Assembly: GCF_014202275.1 (NCBI RefSeq)
Contig: NZ_JACHGF010000005.1
Span: 186,001 to 250,000, forward strand
Direction: 5' to 3'
Origin: Rhabdobacter roseus
Lineage (GTDB): Bacteria > Bacteroidota > Bacteroidia > Cytophagales > Spirosomataceae
DNA length: 64,000 bases
Part shown: positions 51,963 through 59,887 of the stretch, piece by piece
Layout of the letters: the number at the start of each line of letters is the position of its first letter
Position numbering within the stretch: position 1 is the first letter of the stretch
Made by a program: the position numbers and the translations under genes
The notes under the pieces: model-generated
What the model was told of the DNA's origin: nothing
Seen by the model: only the letters and a program-made list of their open reading frames with translations
Databases searched by the model: none

Positions 51963-53813
51963 TTATCTTTCTACTTTGATCGTAGCCGATCCCCGGCTGG
52001 TACCTACCCCACAGGCATTTTTCAGCGAACTCAGCGTAAATTCGGTGGTAGTGGTAGGCGAGACCGTGATCAGGTACGGGTTGAGGAAAGTACCCTGCAC
52101 GGTAGTACCATCCGAAAGCGTAAACGACCAGGGCGGAAGTCCGTTCTTGAAGCGCAGCCGGATACGCGTCGAGCCCCCAGCCGCAATAGTTCCTTGCCCC
52201 GACACCTCGCCCACGGCCGCGTTGGGAGCAATCACGCTGATTTCCTTGGTCTCGCTGATTACGCCCGGAGCCGTGGCCATAATCCGAATGCGCTGTATAC
52301 TAATGGTATCGCGCTGGGAAGTGGGCGTAATTTTGACCTTCAGCGGGCTTTCCTTGCCCGTGGTGGGTAGGTCTACGTAGTTGCCCTTTCCGTCTTCAAT
52401 TTGCACAATAAACTTATTGGCGGCGTAGAAACGGCCCACGGCCGTGTAAGGTATGTCTATTTCGGTGCCCGCGCAGATGGTCGTTTGTGAAGGGGTGCCC
52501 ATCGTGATGCGGGAAGGCGGTAGCTCGACGGCCGCGTAGGCGGTGCCTGAGAAATCCCCCACGCCACACAGGCCACCGGCGGAGGTGATCTGGTAGCGCG
52601 TGTTGTTGTAAGGCGTTACCTTCAGAGTATGTGGCGACATGAGGATGTTATTCTCGTAAGTACCATCCGACAGCAGCACAAACCAGGGTCCACCGCCCTG
52701 GAAACGTACGGTAAGCTCCCCGCTTCCGCCCTCTTTGAGGCGCAGGGTGTCGTTTTGAAGTATGGCTTGCGTGGCGGCGGCCACCACGATGGTGGTGGTA
52801 TCGCTGAACAGCACGGGCGAGGAGGACGCTACGCGCAGCCGGTACTGGCCCGGACGAATACTCATCGGGATCTGCGCCAGGATGGGGGCCATGGTATCGG
52901 CAGAGGAGACGGTTCTGAACACCCCGTCCCGATCGGCGATTTGCACCACGAAGTTATTGCCGCTGCGGTAGCGGCCTGTGGCACTAAAGGCTACCTGAAA
53001 GGGCGTGTTAGTACACACCCGAAGCCCCTTTTCGGTGTCTTTGAGCGCCAGCCGAGGCTCCGGATTGGGGTCTACGTTCACGATGACATTGCCCGCTACG
53101 GTGCCACTTCCGCAGGCATTGCTCACGCCCAGCAGGGTATAGGCCTGAATGCGGTCGGGTTTTACCCGGAAGTAGTAGGGGTTCGAGAGGGTTTGGCGCA
53201 CGATAGTACCATCCGACAGCTGAAACGTCCAGGGGCCACTTCCGCTCAGGTTTACGCGTAGCTGCGCTTCCTGGCCGGGCATAATCCGGGCCGAGGTGGA
53301 GCCGTCGGCGGTTTCGAGGCGGGCGTGGGGCCGGGGCATCAGCCGCAGGGGTACTTCCTCGCTCTGCATTTTAGGGTTGCTGGCTATGATCCGGAGTCGG
53401 TACAGGAGCCCGCCTTTTTTATCGGGTGGAATGACGATCTCGATGGGACCCTTGTCCACCAGGTCCGACACGATGATGAAATTGCCGGTAGCATCTACCA
53501 GCTGCACCGAAAAGGCGTTGTCGTTGCCGAAAGTACCTTCGGTGGTAAAAGGTACCAACAGGGTACTTCCCGGACACACCTCCCAGTGAGAAATATCGCC
53601 TAGTATAATCCGGGGCCCGCGGGTGCTGTCCAGGCTCTGCGTCGTATCCGGGTTTGACTCAATGATGGTGATGCGTTCGGGCTCCAGGGGTGCCGCGCCG
53701 GGACGGCGGGAAAGCGTGGTATCTGACTGCGGTACGTTGGTAAGTACCTGCGCCGATACCGGTCCGAGGAGTGCGAGCCAGCCTGCAATGAATAATAAAT
53801 AGTTTTTTAACAT
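51963..53813 (-). CDS. Secreted protein with three bipartite Ig-like repeats
   Basis: A 616-residue exported protein (signal MLKNYLLFIAGWLALLGPVSAQ). After a Pro/Thr-rich lead (25-70) come three copies of a unit of about 185 residues. Each unit opens with a Cys (80, 267, 447) in xCxGTxxxVPF, continues with NxFxVQxxDxxGxF, then a PWxxxLSDGT strand (PW at 194, 376, 561) and ends with a CGxGT box (Cys 234, 416, 601). Cys pairing within each unit is plausible. No T9SS C-terminal domain is evident. The role is unknown; architecture suggests a surface or periplasmic adhesion or binding scaffold. Confidence 0.72.
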   Translation of the reverse strand: MLKNYLLFIAGWLALLGPVSAQVLTNVPQSDTTLSRRPGAAPLEPERITIIESNPDTTQSLDSTRGPRIILGDISHWEVCPGSTLLVPFTTEGTFGNDNAFSVQLVDATGNFIIVSDLVDKGPIEIVIPPDKKGGLLYRLRIIASNPKMQSEEVPLRLMPRPHARLETADGSTSARIMPGQEAQLRVNLSGSGPWTFQLSDGTIVRQTLSNPYYFRVKPDRIQAYTLLGVSNACGSGTVAGNVIVNVDPNPEPRLALKDTEKGLRVCTNTPFQVAFSATGRYRSGNNFVVQIADRDGVFRTVSSADTMAPILAQIPMSIRPGQYRLRVASSSPVLFSDTTTIVVAAATQAILQNDTLRLKEGGSGELTVRFQGGGPWFVLLSDGTYENNILMSPHTLKVTPYNNTRYQITSAGGLCGVGDFSGTAYAAVELPPSRITMGTPSQTTICAGTEIDIPYTAVGRFYAANKFIVQIEDGKGNYVDLPTTGKESPLKVKITPTSQRDTISIQRIRIMATAPGVISETKEISVIAPNAAVGEVSGQGTIAAGGSTRIRLRFKNGLPPWSFTLSDGTTVQGTFLNPYLITVSPTTTTEFTLSSLKNACGVGTSRGSATIKVER

Positions 53814-53998
53814 AGTAAAAGGTTATGCCACTTTTGCTTTCCACGCCAGGCTCCCGGAGCTGGGTACTTGCGTGTATCATTCTCTTTTTACCTCTGAAAC
53901 TTCACCGGGCAGGGTACTTCAAGGTACTTTACGGATGCGATGCTACCTACCAACGAAAAAAAAGCAAAGACCGGTTAAAAATTCGTGCGATCAGCCCC

Positions 53999-54709
53999 TT
54001 AATCTATGGAGACCAGCGCTCCACCCCGCAAAACGGGTACCACGTCGTAGAGGTCGGTCTGTAACGAAAAGGCAATGTCTTTCTGAATGCCCAGGCGCTG
54101 TAGCCGACGCACGTGCGATGAATTCGCGACAAACGACAGTAAATTATCTTTTCCCTGCTGGTACAAACGCTGCGCCATCAAAACGCTGTCTTCCATGAGC
54201 ATGAATTCGTCCTGGAGCGCTTCGGCCAGGGCACCCGCAAAAAGGGTATCTTCCAGGTTGGGGCGGCCTTTCCAGCCCGCGCACAGCACCAGCACGTCGT
54301 ACTGCTCGGAGCGCAGCTGGTTGACGAGCGCGCCCAGGTTCAGGAAAGCACCCACCATGATTTTTACCGCCGAAGGTCGGGCTTTGGCAATAGACAGGGT
54401 ACCGTTGGTGGTCGTCATGGCTACCTTAGCCCCGATCAGGCGTTCGTCCATGTAGCTAAAAGGCGAATTGTCCAGTTCGAAGCCCTCTACTTTCTGCGCA
54501 TTCCGCTCGGCGGCGGCAATGTAGCCTTTGTCCTGAAGTACCTTGCACTCCTCCACCGTGGCTACGGGCGTAATGCTCTGGATACCATAGGCCAGGCCTG
54601 TCACCATGCAGGAGGTAGCCCGGAAAATATCCGCCACGACCACAATGCTATTTTCCAGCTTGTGCAGATGAAGCAGGTCGGGGGTAAGGCAAACGTCAAG
54701 TTGTTTCAT
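53999..54709 (-). CDS. 2-phosphosulfolactate phosphatase family (ComB-like)
   Basis: A 236-residue protein of the ComB family: VVVADIFRATSCMVTGLAYGI holds the acidic residue and Arg for metal/phosphosulfolactate, followed by ERNAQKVEGFELDNSPFSY, AMTTTNGTLSIAKA, VLCAGWKGRPNLEDTLFAGALAEAL. In archaea ComB hydrolyses 2-phosphosulfolactate in coenzyme M synthesis. Bacteroidota do not make coenzyme M, so here it may serve sulfonate or sulfonolipid metabolism, which is an inference. Upstream, gcvT is on the same strand. Confidence 0.88.
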   Translation of the reverse strand: MKQLDVCLTPDLLHLHKLENSIVVVADIFRATSCMVTGLAYGIQSITPVATVEECKVLQDKGYIAAAERNAQKVEGFELDNSPFSYMDERLIGAKVAMTTTNGTLSIAKARPSAVKIMVGAFLNLGALVNQLRSEQYDVLVLCAGWKGRPNLEDTLFAGALAEALQDEFMLMEDSVLMAQRLYQQGKDNLLSFVANSSHVRRLQRLGIQKDIAFSLQTDLYDVVPVLRGGALVSID

Positions 54710-54776
54710 GAGGGCAATCGGGGTCGTTTAGTATCAGCCGTCAGGCGGTGCGCCGGGCAAATCAAGTTTTATTTCT

Positions 54777-55865
54777 TTATTTGACAAAAGGTAGTTTCAC
54801 CACCTGGGCTTTGAGGAGGCGGTCGCGTACCTTCACGTACAGCTCTGTGCCGGGTTTGCTGTAAGCCAGGGGTACATAGCCCATCCCGATGCCTTTCTGC
54901 AAGGTAGGTGACTGCGTCCCCGACGTTACTTCCCCGATCGCGTTTCCTTCGGCGTCGGTCAGAGTATAGTGGCTGCGCGGAATTCCCCGATCTATCATTT
55001 CAAAACCCACCAGCTTACGCTGCAGGCCTGCTTCCTTCTGCGCTTTCAGCTGCTCGGCGTTGACAAAGTCTTTCGTAAACTTCGTCACCCAGCCCAGCCC
55101 TGCTTCCAGCGGCGAGGTGGTATCGTCAATGTCGTTGCCGTACAGGCAATACCCCATCTCGAGGCGCAGCGTATCGCGGGCACCCAGGCCCACGGGTTTG
55201 ATGCCGAACTCGGCCCCGGCTTCAAAAATAGCCTCCCATAGCGCGCGCGCCTTTTCGTTCTTGACGTATAACTCAAAGCCCCCCGCGCCGGTGTAGCCCG
55301 TGGCCGACACGATCACGTCGTCGATGCCCGCTACGGTACCCGTCCGGAAGGAGTAGTATTCGATATTCGTTAAATCCAGATCCGTTAGTTTTTGGATCGT
55401 GGCCAAGGCCTTGGGGCCCTGTACCGCCAGCAGGCACAGCCGGTCCGAGAGGTTCTCCATCTCCACCCCGTCGGTATTGTGGCTCATGATCCAGTTCCAG
55501 TCTTTCTCGATGTTGGACGCATTCACCACCAGGTAGTACTCGCTGGCATGGGAGCGGTATACCAGCAGGTCGTCCACCACACCACCCTGGTGGTTGGGCA
55601 GGTAGCTGTACTGCACCTTGCCGTCGTAGAGCAGCGAGGCGTCGTTGGCCGATACCCGCTGGATGAGCTCGAGCGCGCCGGGCCCCCGCAGCACAAACTC
55701 ACCCATGTGCGATACGTCAAAAACGCCCACACCCTGGCGTACCGTATGGTGCTCCTCGAGGTCAGATGTGTAGCGAACGGGCATCTCGAAGCCAGCAAAA
55801 GGTACTATCTTAGCGCCCAGGCTCTGGTGCAGTTCGTGAAGGGGTACGGTTTTCATTTCGGCCAT
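54777..55865 (-). CDS. gcvT: Aminomethyltransferase (glycine cleavage T protein)
   Basis: A 362-residue T protein: [29 protein letters not shown] at the N terminus, [11 protein letters not shown], the folate/substrate segment [32 protein letters not shown] and [19 protein letters not shown], then [17 protein letters not shown]. It transfers the methylene of glycine to tetrahydrofolate together with P, H and L proteins encoded elsewhere. Full length. Confidence 0.97.
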   Translation of the reverse strand: MAEMKTVPLHELHQSLGAKIVPFAGFEMPVRYTSDLEEHHTVRQGVGVFDVSHMGEFVLRGPGALELIQRVSANDASLLYDGKVQYSYLPNHQGGVVDDLLVYRSHASEYYLVVNASNIEKDWNWIMSHNTDGVEMENLSDRLCLLAVQGPKALATIQKLTDLDLTNIEYYSFRTGTVAGIDDVIVSATGYTGAGGFELYVKNEKARALWEAIFEAGAEFGIKPVGLGARDTLRLEMGYCLYGNDIDDTTSPLEAGLGWVTKFTKDFVNAEQLKAQKEAGLQRKLVGFEMIDRGIPRSHYTLTDAEGNAIGEVTSGTQSPTLQKGIGMGYVPLAYSKPGTELYVKVRDRLLKAQVVKLPFVK

Positions 55866-56027
55866 GTTTTAGCGGTCCAGGGTGCAAAAGTAGGAAATGA
55901 GAACAAAAGGAAGCTAACATATAAAAACATTAGGTACTTTTAGCTCAATTTTGTGAGCATGAACCCGCTCAGGTACCTTTATACTCCGAAATCTATTTAT
56001 CCTACTACTCATCAGGCGCTGCTCTTC

Positions 56028-56486
56028 ATGAACAAGGCTTACGTACTTTTGCTGTGGCTAGGGCTGGGAAGTACCCTGGCTCCCGCCCAGACACGCATCA
56101 TCCGGACCGACCAGGCCCCGACGCCCGTGGGTCCTTACAGCCAGGCCGTAGAGGCCAACGGATTTCTTTTTGTGGCGGGGCAGGTGGGGCTCAACCCCGC
56201 TACGGGCAAGCTGGTGGAAGGGGGGATTGAGCAGGAGGTACCCCAGATCATGAAAAATATTGAAGCAATTCTGAAAGCCGCGGGTACCGACCTGACGCAC
56301 ATCGTGAATACGACTATTTTTATGAAAGACCTAAAGCAGTTCGGCACCGTCAATGAACTGTACAGCCGGTACTTCAGCCAAAACTACCCCGCCCGCACCA
56401 CCGTGGGTGCCGCCGAGCTACCCGCCGGAGGAGCCATCGAAATTGCCGTAGTGGCCGCTTTACCGCGCCGAAAGGGCAAAAAATAA
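56028..56486 (+). CDS. Exported RidA family protein
   Basis: 152 residues from ATG 56028 (MNKAYVLLLWLGLGSTLAPAQ), a signal peptide ahead of a whole RidA domain; ATG 55953 would give a long N-terminal extension. Family text: IIRTDQAPTPVGPYSQAVEANGFLFVAGQVGLNP, IVNTTIFMKDLKQF and NYPARTTVGAAELPAGG, where the Arg of ARTTV is the key imine-hydrolysis residue. Cytosolic RidA clears enamines made by PLP enzymes; an exported copy is a common Bacteroidota variant of unclear substrate. Confidence 0.88.
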   Translation: MNKAYVLLLWLGLGSTLAPAQTRIIRTDQAPTPVGPYSQAVEANGFLFVAGQVGLNPATGKLVEGGIEQEVPQIMKNIEAILKAAGTDLTHIVNTTIFMKDLKQFGTVNELYSRYFSQNYPARTTVGAAELPAGGAIEIAVVAALPRRKGKK

Positions 56487-56517
56487 GGACGAGATCATAG
56501 TACCTACTACCCGTCCT
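56477..56517 (-). terminator. Putative terminator of the acyl carrier protein gene
   Basis: On the - strand AGGACG...CGTCCT (6-bp stem, about 20-base loop containing GTAC) is followed by TATTTTTT. It also overlaps the ridA-like stop. Confidence 0.45.
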
Positions 56518-56543
56518 CAGTAAATCTTGAATAGAAACAGTGA

Positions 56544-56783
56544 TTAAGCCTCTACCGCCTGATGCTCTTCCAGGTAGGACATGAGGCTACGTATGGTCGT
56601 GATTTTGGCGTAGTCTTCGTCGGGAATAACGATGGCAAATTCCTGCTCAAGCTGCATCATTAAGTCAACCGTATCCAGGCTATCGAAGCCCAGGTCTTTA
56701 ATGAAGTGTGCCTCTTCGGTAACGGCAGTAGGTTCAACTCCGAAGTTTTTCAGAAGGTTAATAATACGCTGCTTCATGGTCAC
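56544..56783 (-). CDS. Acyl carrier protein
   Basis: A 79-residue helical ACP with the phosphopantetheine Ser in LGFDSLDTVDLMMQLEQEF and an acidic helix II. The N terminus is MTMKQRIINLLKNFGVEPTAVTEE. It is shorter and more divergent than the usual FabD/FabF-linked AcpP. No fatty acid or polyketide synthase gene is adjacent, so it could be a dedicated carrier for a special lipid or amino acid derivative. It is monocistronic. Confidence 0.9.
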   Translation of the reverse strand: MTMKQRIINLLKNFGVEPTAVTEEAHFIKDLGFDSLDTVDLMMQLEQEFAIVIPDEDYAKITTIRSLMSYLEEHQAVEA

Positions 56784-57220
56784 ATGTTAGTTATAGTAGC
56801 AATTGGGTAATGGCTGGGTACTATTTGGTTTAAACGAAAATGATTTAGAGATAGTACCCTAAAAAAGTCCAAATTGTTCCAACAATTCTAATTAATTTTT
56901 AATCGGTTCGTTTTCACAGAATAATCCCTATTTAATCTTGGAATGGAACAACAGCTGGCTTCAAAGTAACTTTGTTTATTACAAAAAAACATCATTAATT
57001 ACACGAAACGGCCCTATTTTGGTACCAAGCCTACCAAAGAGCTGATGAACAGCAAGGCTAACCAAGAGAGTCTCTTTTTATTCAAATAGTTGTATTCGCT
57101 CAAACAAAAATTTATGCCAGGCTACGGACTCTTCCTTACCCATGAGTAGAAATCGTCCATCTCTTGTTTACAGTAGTAGCGTATTTACTACCATTTCAAT
57201 TTTTTTGTTCAAACTAAAAT
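56784..57220. other. AT-rich intergenic region
   Basis: About 437 bases between the divergent acp and NIPSNAP genes, strongly AT-rich. No complete gene, hairpin terminator or clear TAnnTTTG box is seen; a 14-codon frame at 57043 is too short to support. Confidence 0.4.
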
Positions 57221-57985
57221 ATGAAGACATCTCTGCTCCTGACGGGTGGCCTTTTGTTAAGCAGCTTTCTTTTGTTAGCTCTGCGCTCCCACCCCGCTAC
57301 GCCTCCCAGCGAAGACACGCGCCTGTACGAGCTCCGTACCTATTACTGCGAAACGGGCCGACTTGATGCACTACTCGCTCGCTTTCGTAACCACACCACC
57401 CAGCTTTTTGAAAAACACGGCATGACCAACGTGGGCTACTGGGTACCCATCGACAACCCCGACAACAAGCTCGTGTACGTACTTTCGTACCCCAACAAGG
57501 AAGCACGCGAGGCCGCCTGGAAGGCATTCGGCAGCGACCCGGTCTGGAAAAAAGCCCAGGCCGACTCCGAGAAAGATGGCAAAATAGTGGCCAAGGTAGA
57601 GCGGGTTTTTATGCAGGCGGCTGACTTCTCGGTACCCATCCAAAGCTCCGTTGAGCCGAAGGGGCGGGTCTTTGAAATGCGTACTTACACCACCTACCCC
57701 AACAAACTACCCGACTTGCTGGCCCGCTTCCGCAACCATACCGTGAAGCTTTTTTCCAAGCAGGGCATGGCGCACATTGGCTACTGGGTACCTGAGGAGC
57801 CCGCCAATACGCTGGTGTATATCCTGGCGCACCCCAGCGAAGAAGCGGGTAAGAAGGCTTTCGACGCTTTCCGGGCCGACCCGGATTGGATTAAAGCCCG
57901 CGACGAATCGGAGCGCAACGGAAAATTGGCCGAAAAGGTGGAGTCCGTTTACATGAAAGCCACCGATTTTTCTGCCATTCGGTAA
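57221..57985 (+). CDS. Exported two-domain NIPSNAP protein
   Basis: A 254-residue protein with a signal peptide (MKTSLLLTGGLLLSSFLLLALRSHP). Two tandem NIPSNAP domains follow: copy one opens RLYELRTYYCETGRLDALLARFRNHT and has YWVPIDNPDNKLVYVLSYPN; copy two opens VFEMRTYTTYPNKLPDLLARFRNHT and has YWVPEEPANTLVYILAHPS. NIPSNAP is a ferredoxin-like alpha-beta barrel related to ABM monooxygenases; function in bacteria is unknown. The internal duplication is conspicuous. Confidence 0.9.
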   Translation: MKTSLLLTGGLLLSSFLLLALRSHPATPPSEDTRLYELRTYYCETGRLDALLARFRNHTTQLFEKHGMTNVGYWVPIDNPDNKLVYVLSYPNKEAREAAWKAFGSDPVWKKAQADSEKDGKIVAKVERVFMQAADFSVPIQSSVEPKGRVFEMRTYTTYPNKLPDLLARFRNHTVKLFSKQGMAHIGYWVPEEPANTLVYILAHPSEEAGKKAFDAFRADPDWIKARDESERNGKLAEKVESVYMKATDFSAIR

Positions 57986-58115
57986 AGTACCCTTTTTGCT
58001 TTACCCAGCTATTTCTTTGTACTTTATAGCGATGAAAGGGGCTTTTTTCTGGCAGATTTTCAAATTCTTTGCTAGGTTTACTTATTAATTGTGAATGATA
58101 CACGTATTCCCTCTG

Positions 58116-59831
58116 ATGAAGCTTTTCTGCCGCGTATTTCTATCGCTCCTTTTGGTGCTTCCCGGCGCGTCCTGGGCGCAATCGGGCAACTACATCCTGC
58201 TTCCCTTGCAGGATCTTTCCGCTTTTGAGCAAGGTACTTCCAACTGGTCGATCAAGGGTGGCCTCGCCGTATCGCCAGCGAAGGGAGCCACGCCTCAGCC
58301 CGGCACGGGGGTACTGGTCGGTACACCTGGGGCGGTACTTCAAACCCGCGTGAAAGCGCAGGATTTGCGGTTACGGCTGGAGTTTATCCTCTCTCCCGGA
58401 GCCGAAGCGTACCTGGGCCTTCCCGGCGGCCAGCGCGTACGGTTGTCTGACAGCTGGCAGCAGGCCGCCCTCAACGCCCAAACTTCCGGGTACATAGGTC
58501 AATTTCCTACGCAAAATGCCGCCAAAGCCCCTGGGTTATGGCAAACGGTAGAGCTGGCGTTTGACGCTTCGGTACCGGCCCAAGCAGGGTTTTCTCAGCT
58601 AAATCATCTAGCGCTCAATGGGGTCACGGTGCAGCAAAGCGTGTATTTACCCCTAGCAAAAGCCATCAGCGGAGCCCAGCCGCTTAGCCTGGAGGTACGT
58701 AAAGGTACCGTGGGCTTTCGGAATATAGGCTACCAACTTCTGGCCAACAGCAAGCCCCTCAGGATTGAGACCATGGCGTATAAGCTATACAGCGACGCCT
58801 GGGACGCCACCAACCTGACCAAGCTGGTAAAAGAGGAGAAAACCACTAACCTGACGCAGGAGGTGGGCACCGGCATGAGGGAATTCCAGGTAGTTTACGA
58901 GGGTACTTTGGTCGTAGACGAAGCGGGCGAGTACCGCTTCACCAGCCTTTACTCCGGTCCCAGGTTCCTGCTGGACATTGACGGTAAGAGCGTACTGGCC
59001 ACCGGTGAAAGTACCTCTCAGGATGCCCACTCGGCTTCGGCTACCCTGACCAAAGGCGCGCACCCGTTCCGGCTCACCTACTCGCGCTTTCCGTGGCGGC
59101 CCGCCGCGCTGGGGCTGCGCGTAGAGACCGCCGGTGTACGGCCCTACGACTTGCATTCGCTTTCGTCGCTTCCCGTACCGGCCCCTAAGCCTTATCTTGA
59201 TGTGGCACCGACCACTCGTCCCGAGTTGGTTCGCTCGTTTATTTTATTGGAAGGCGAAAAGCAAAAACGTACCCACTGCCTGTCGGTGGGCAACCCGGCG
59301 GGCTGGCACTATACCGTAGACCTAAACCGCGGTGCGCTGCTCCAGGCCTGGCGGGGGCAGTTTGCCAACGTTACCGAAATGTGGTACGAACGCGGAGAGC
59401 CGCAACTGCTTTTCACGGCCGGCCTCACCATTCCGCTGTCGGGCAAGAGCAGCCTCGCTGTGCTGCCAAGTACCCGTGCCGCCTGGCCCGACTCCGCCAA
59501 CCTGAACTACCTGGGATACCGGCTCGACGCCCAGGGGGTACCTACCCTGCGCTACCAGATGGGCACCGCCACGGTGAGCGACCAAGTAGTAGCCCGGCCC
59601 GACGGCCTCGTCAGGACCGTCCGGACGGAAGGTACCCCGGACGGCCCGCTGTACGCGCTCCTGGCGGCAGGAAGTACCATCACGTTGGTAGAAAAGGGGC
59701 TTTACGAAGTAGATAACCGGTACTTTGTGCGGGTAGACGCTAAAGCCAGGGCACTCGTACGGGACTCGGCCGGGCAAAAAGAATTGTTGCTGCCCGTCAG
59801 CGGTACTGCCAGCTATACGTTGTTCTGGTAA
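58116..59831 (+). CDS. Secreted PA14-domain protein with N-terminal DUF1080-like part
   Basis: 571 residues from ATG 58116 (MKLFCRVFLSLLLVLPGASWAQ). An N-terminal laminin-G-like DUF1080-type domain (about 22-210, with FEQGTSNWSIKGGLAV and LWQTVELAFDAS) is followed by a PA14-like carbohydrate-binding domain (215-345, EYRFTSLYSGPRFLLDIDGKSVL and KGAHPFRLTYSRFP). The C-terminal part (about 370-571) opens THCLSVGNPAGWHYTVDLNRGALLQAWRGQF, a module often seen beside glucose/sorbosone-dehydrogenase-like proteins. No catalytic residues are obvious. The next gene, 56 bases on, is such a dehydrogenase. Confidence 0.8.
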   Translation: MKLFCRVFLSLLLVLPGASWAQSGNYILLPLQDLSAFEQGTSNWSIKGGLAVSPAKGATPQPGTGVLVGTPGAVLQTRVKAQDLRLRLEFILSPGAEAYLGLPGGQRVRLSDSWQQAALNAQTSGYIGQFPTQNAAKAPGLWQTVELAFDASVPAQAGFSQLNHLALNGVTVQQSVYLPLAKAISGAQPLSLEVRKGTVGFRNIGYQLLANSKPLRIETMAYKLYSDAWDATNLTKLVKEEKTTNLTQEVGTGMREFQVVYEGTLVVDEAGEYRFTSLYSGPRFLLDIDGKSVLATGESTSQDAHSASATLTKGAHPFRLTYSRFPWRPAALGLRVETAGVRPYDLHSLSSLPVPAPKPYLDVAPTTRPELVRSFILLEGEKQKRTHCLSVGNPAGWHYTVDLNRGALLQAWRGQFANVTEMWYERGEPQLLFTAGLTIPLSGKSSLAVLPSTRAAWPDSANLNYLGYRLDAQGVPTLRYQMGTATVSDQVVARPDGLVRTVRTEGTPDGPLYALLAAGSTITLVEKGLYEVDNRYFVRVDAKARALVRDSAGQKELLLPVSGTASYTLFW

Positions 59832-59887
59832 GGAATCAACCCTAAGGTACTTCATCCTCAAGATATTGTTTTTCAGCCTACCTTATT

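Noticed and set aside
57142-57366. 74-codon + frame ahead of the NIPSNAP gene
   Set aside because: It overlaps the NIPSNAP gene in another frame and has no recognisable signal or domain.
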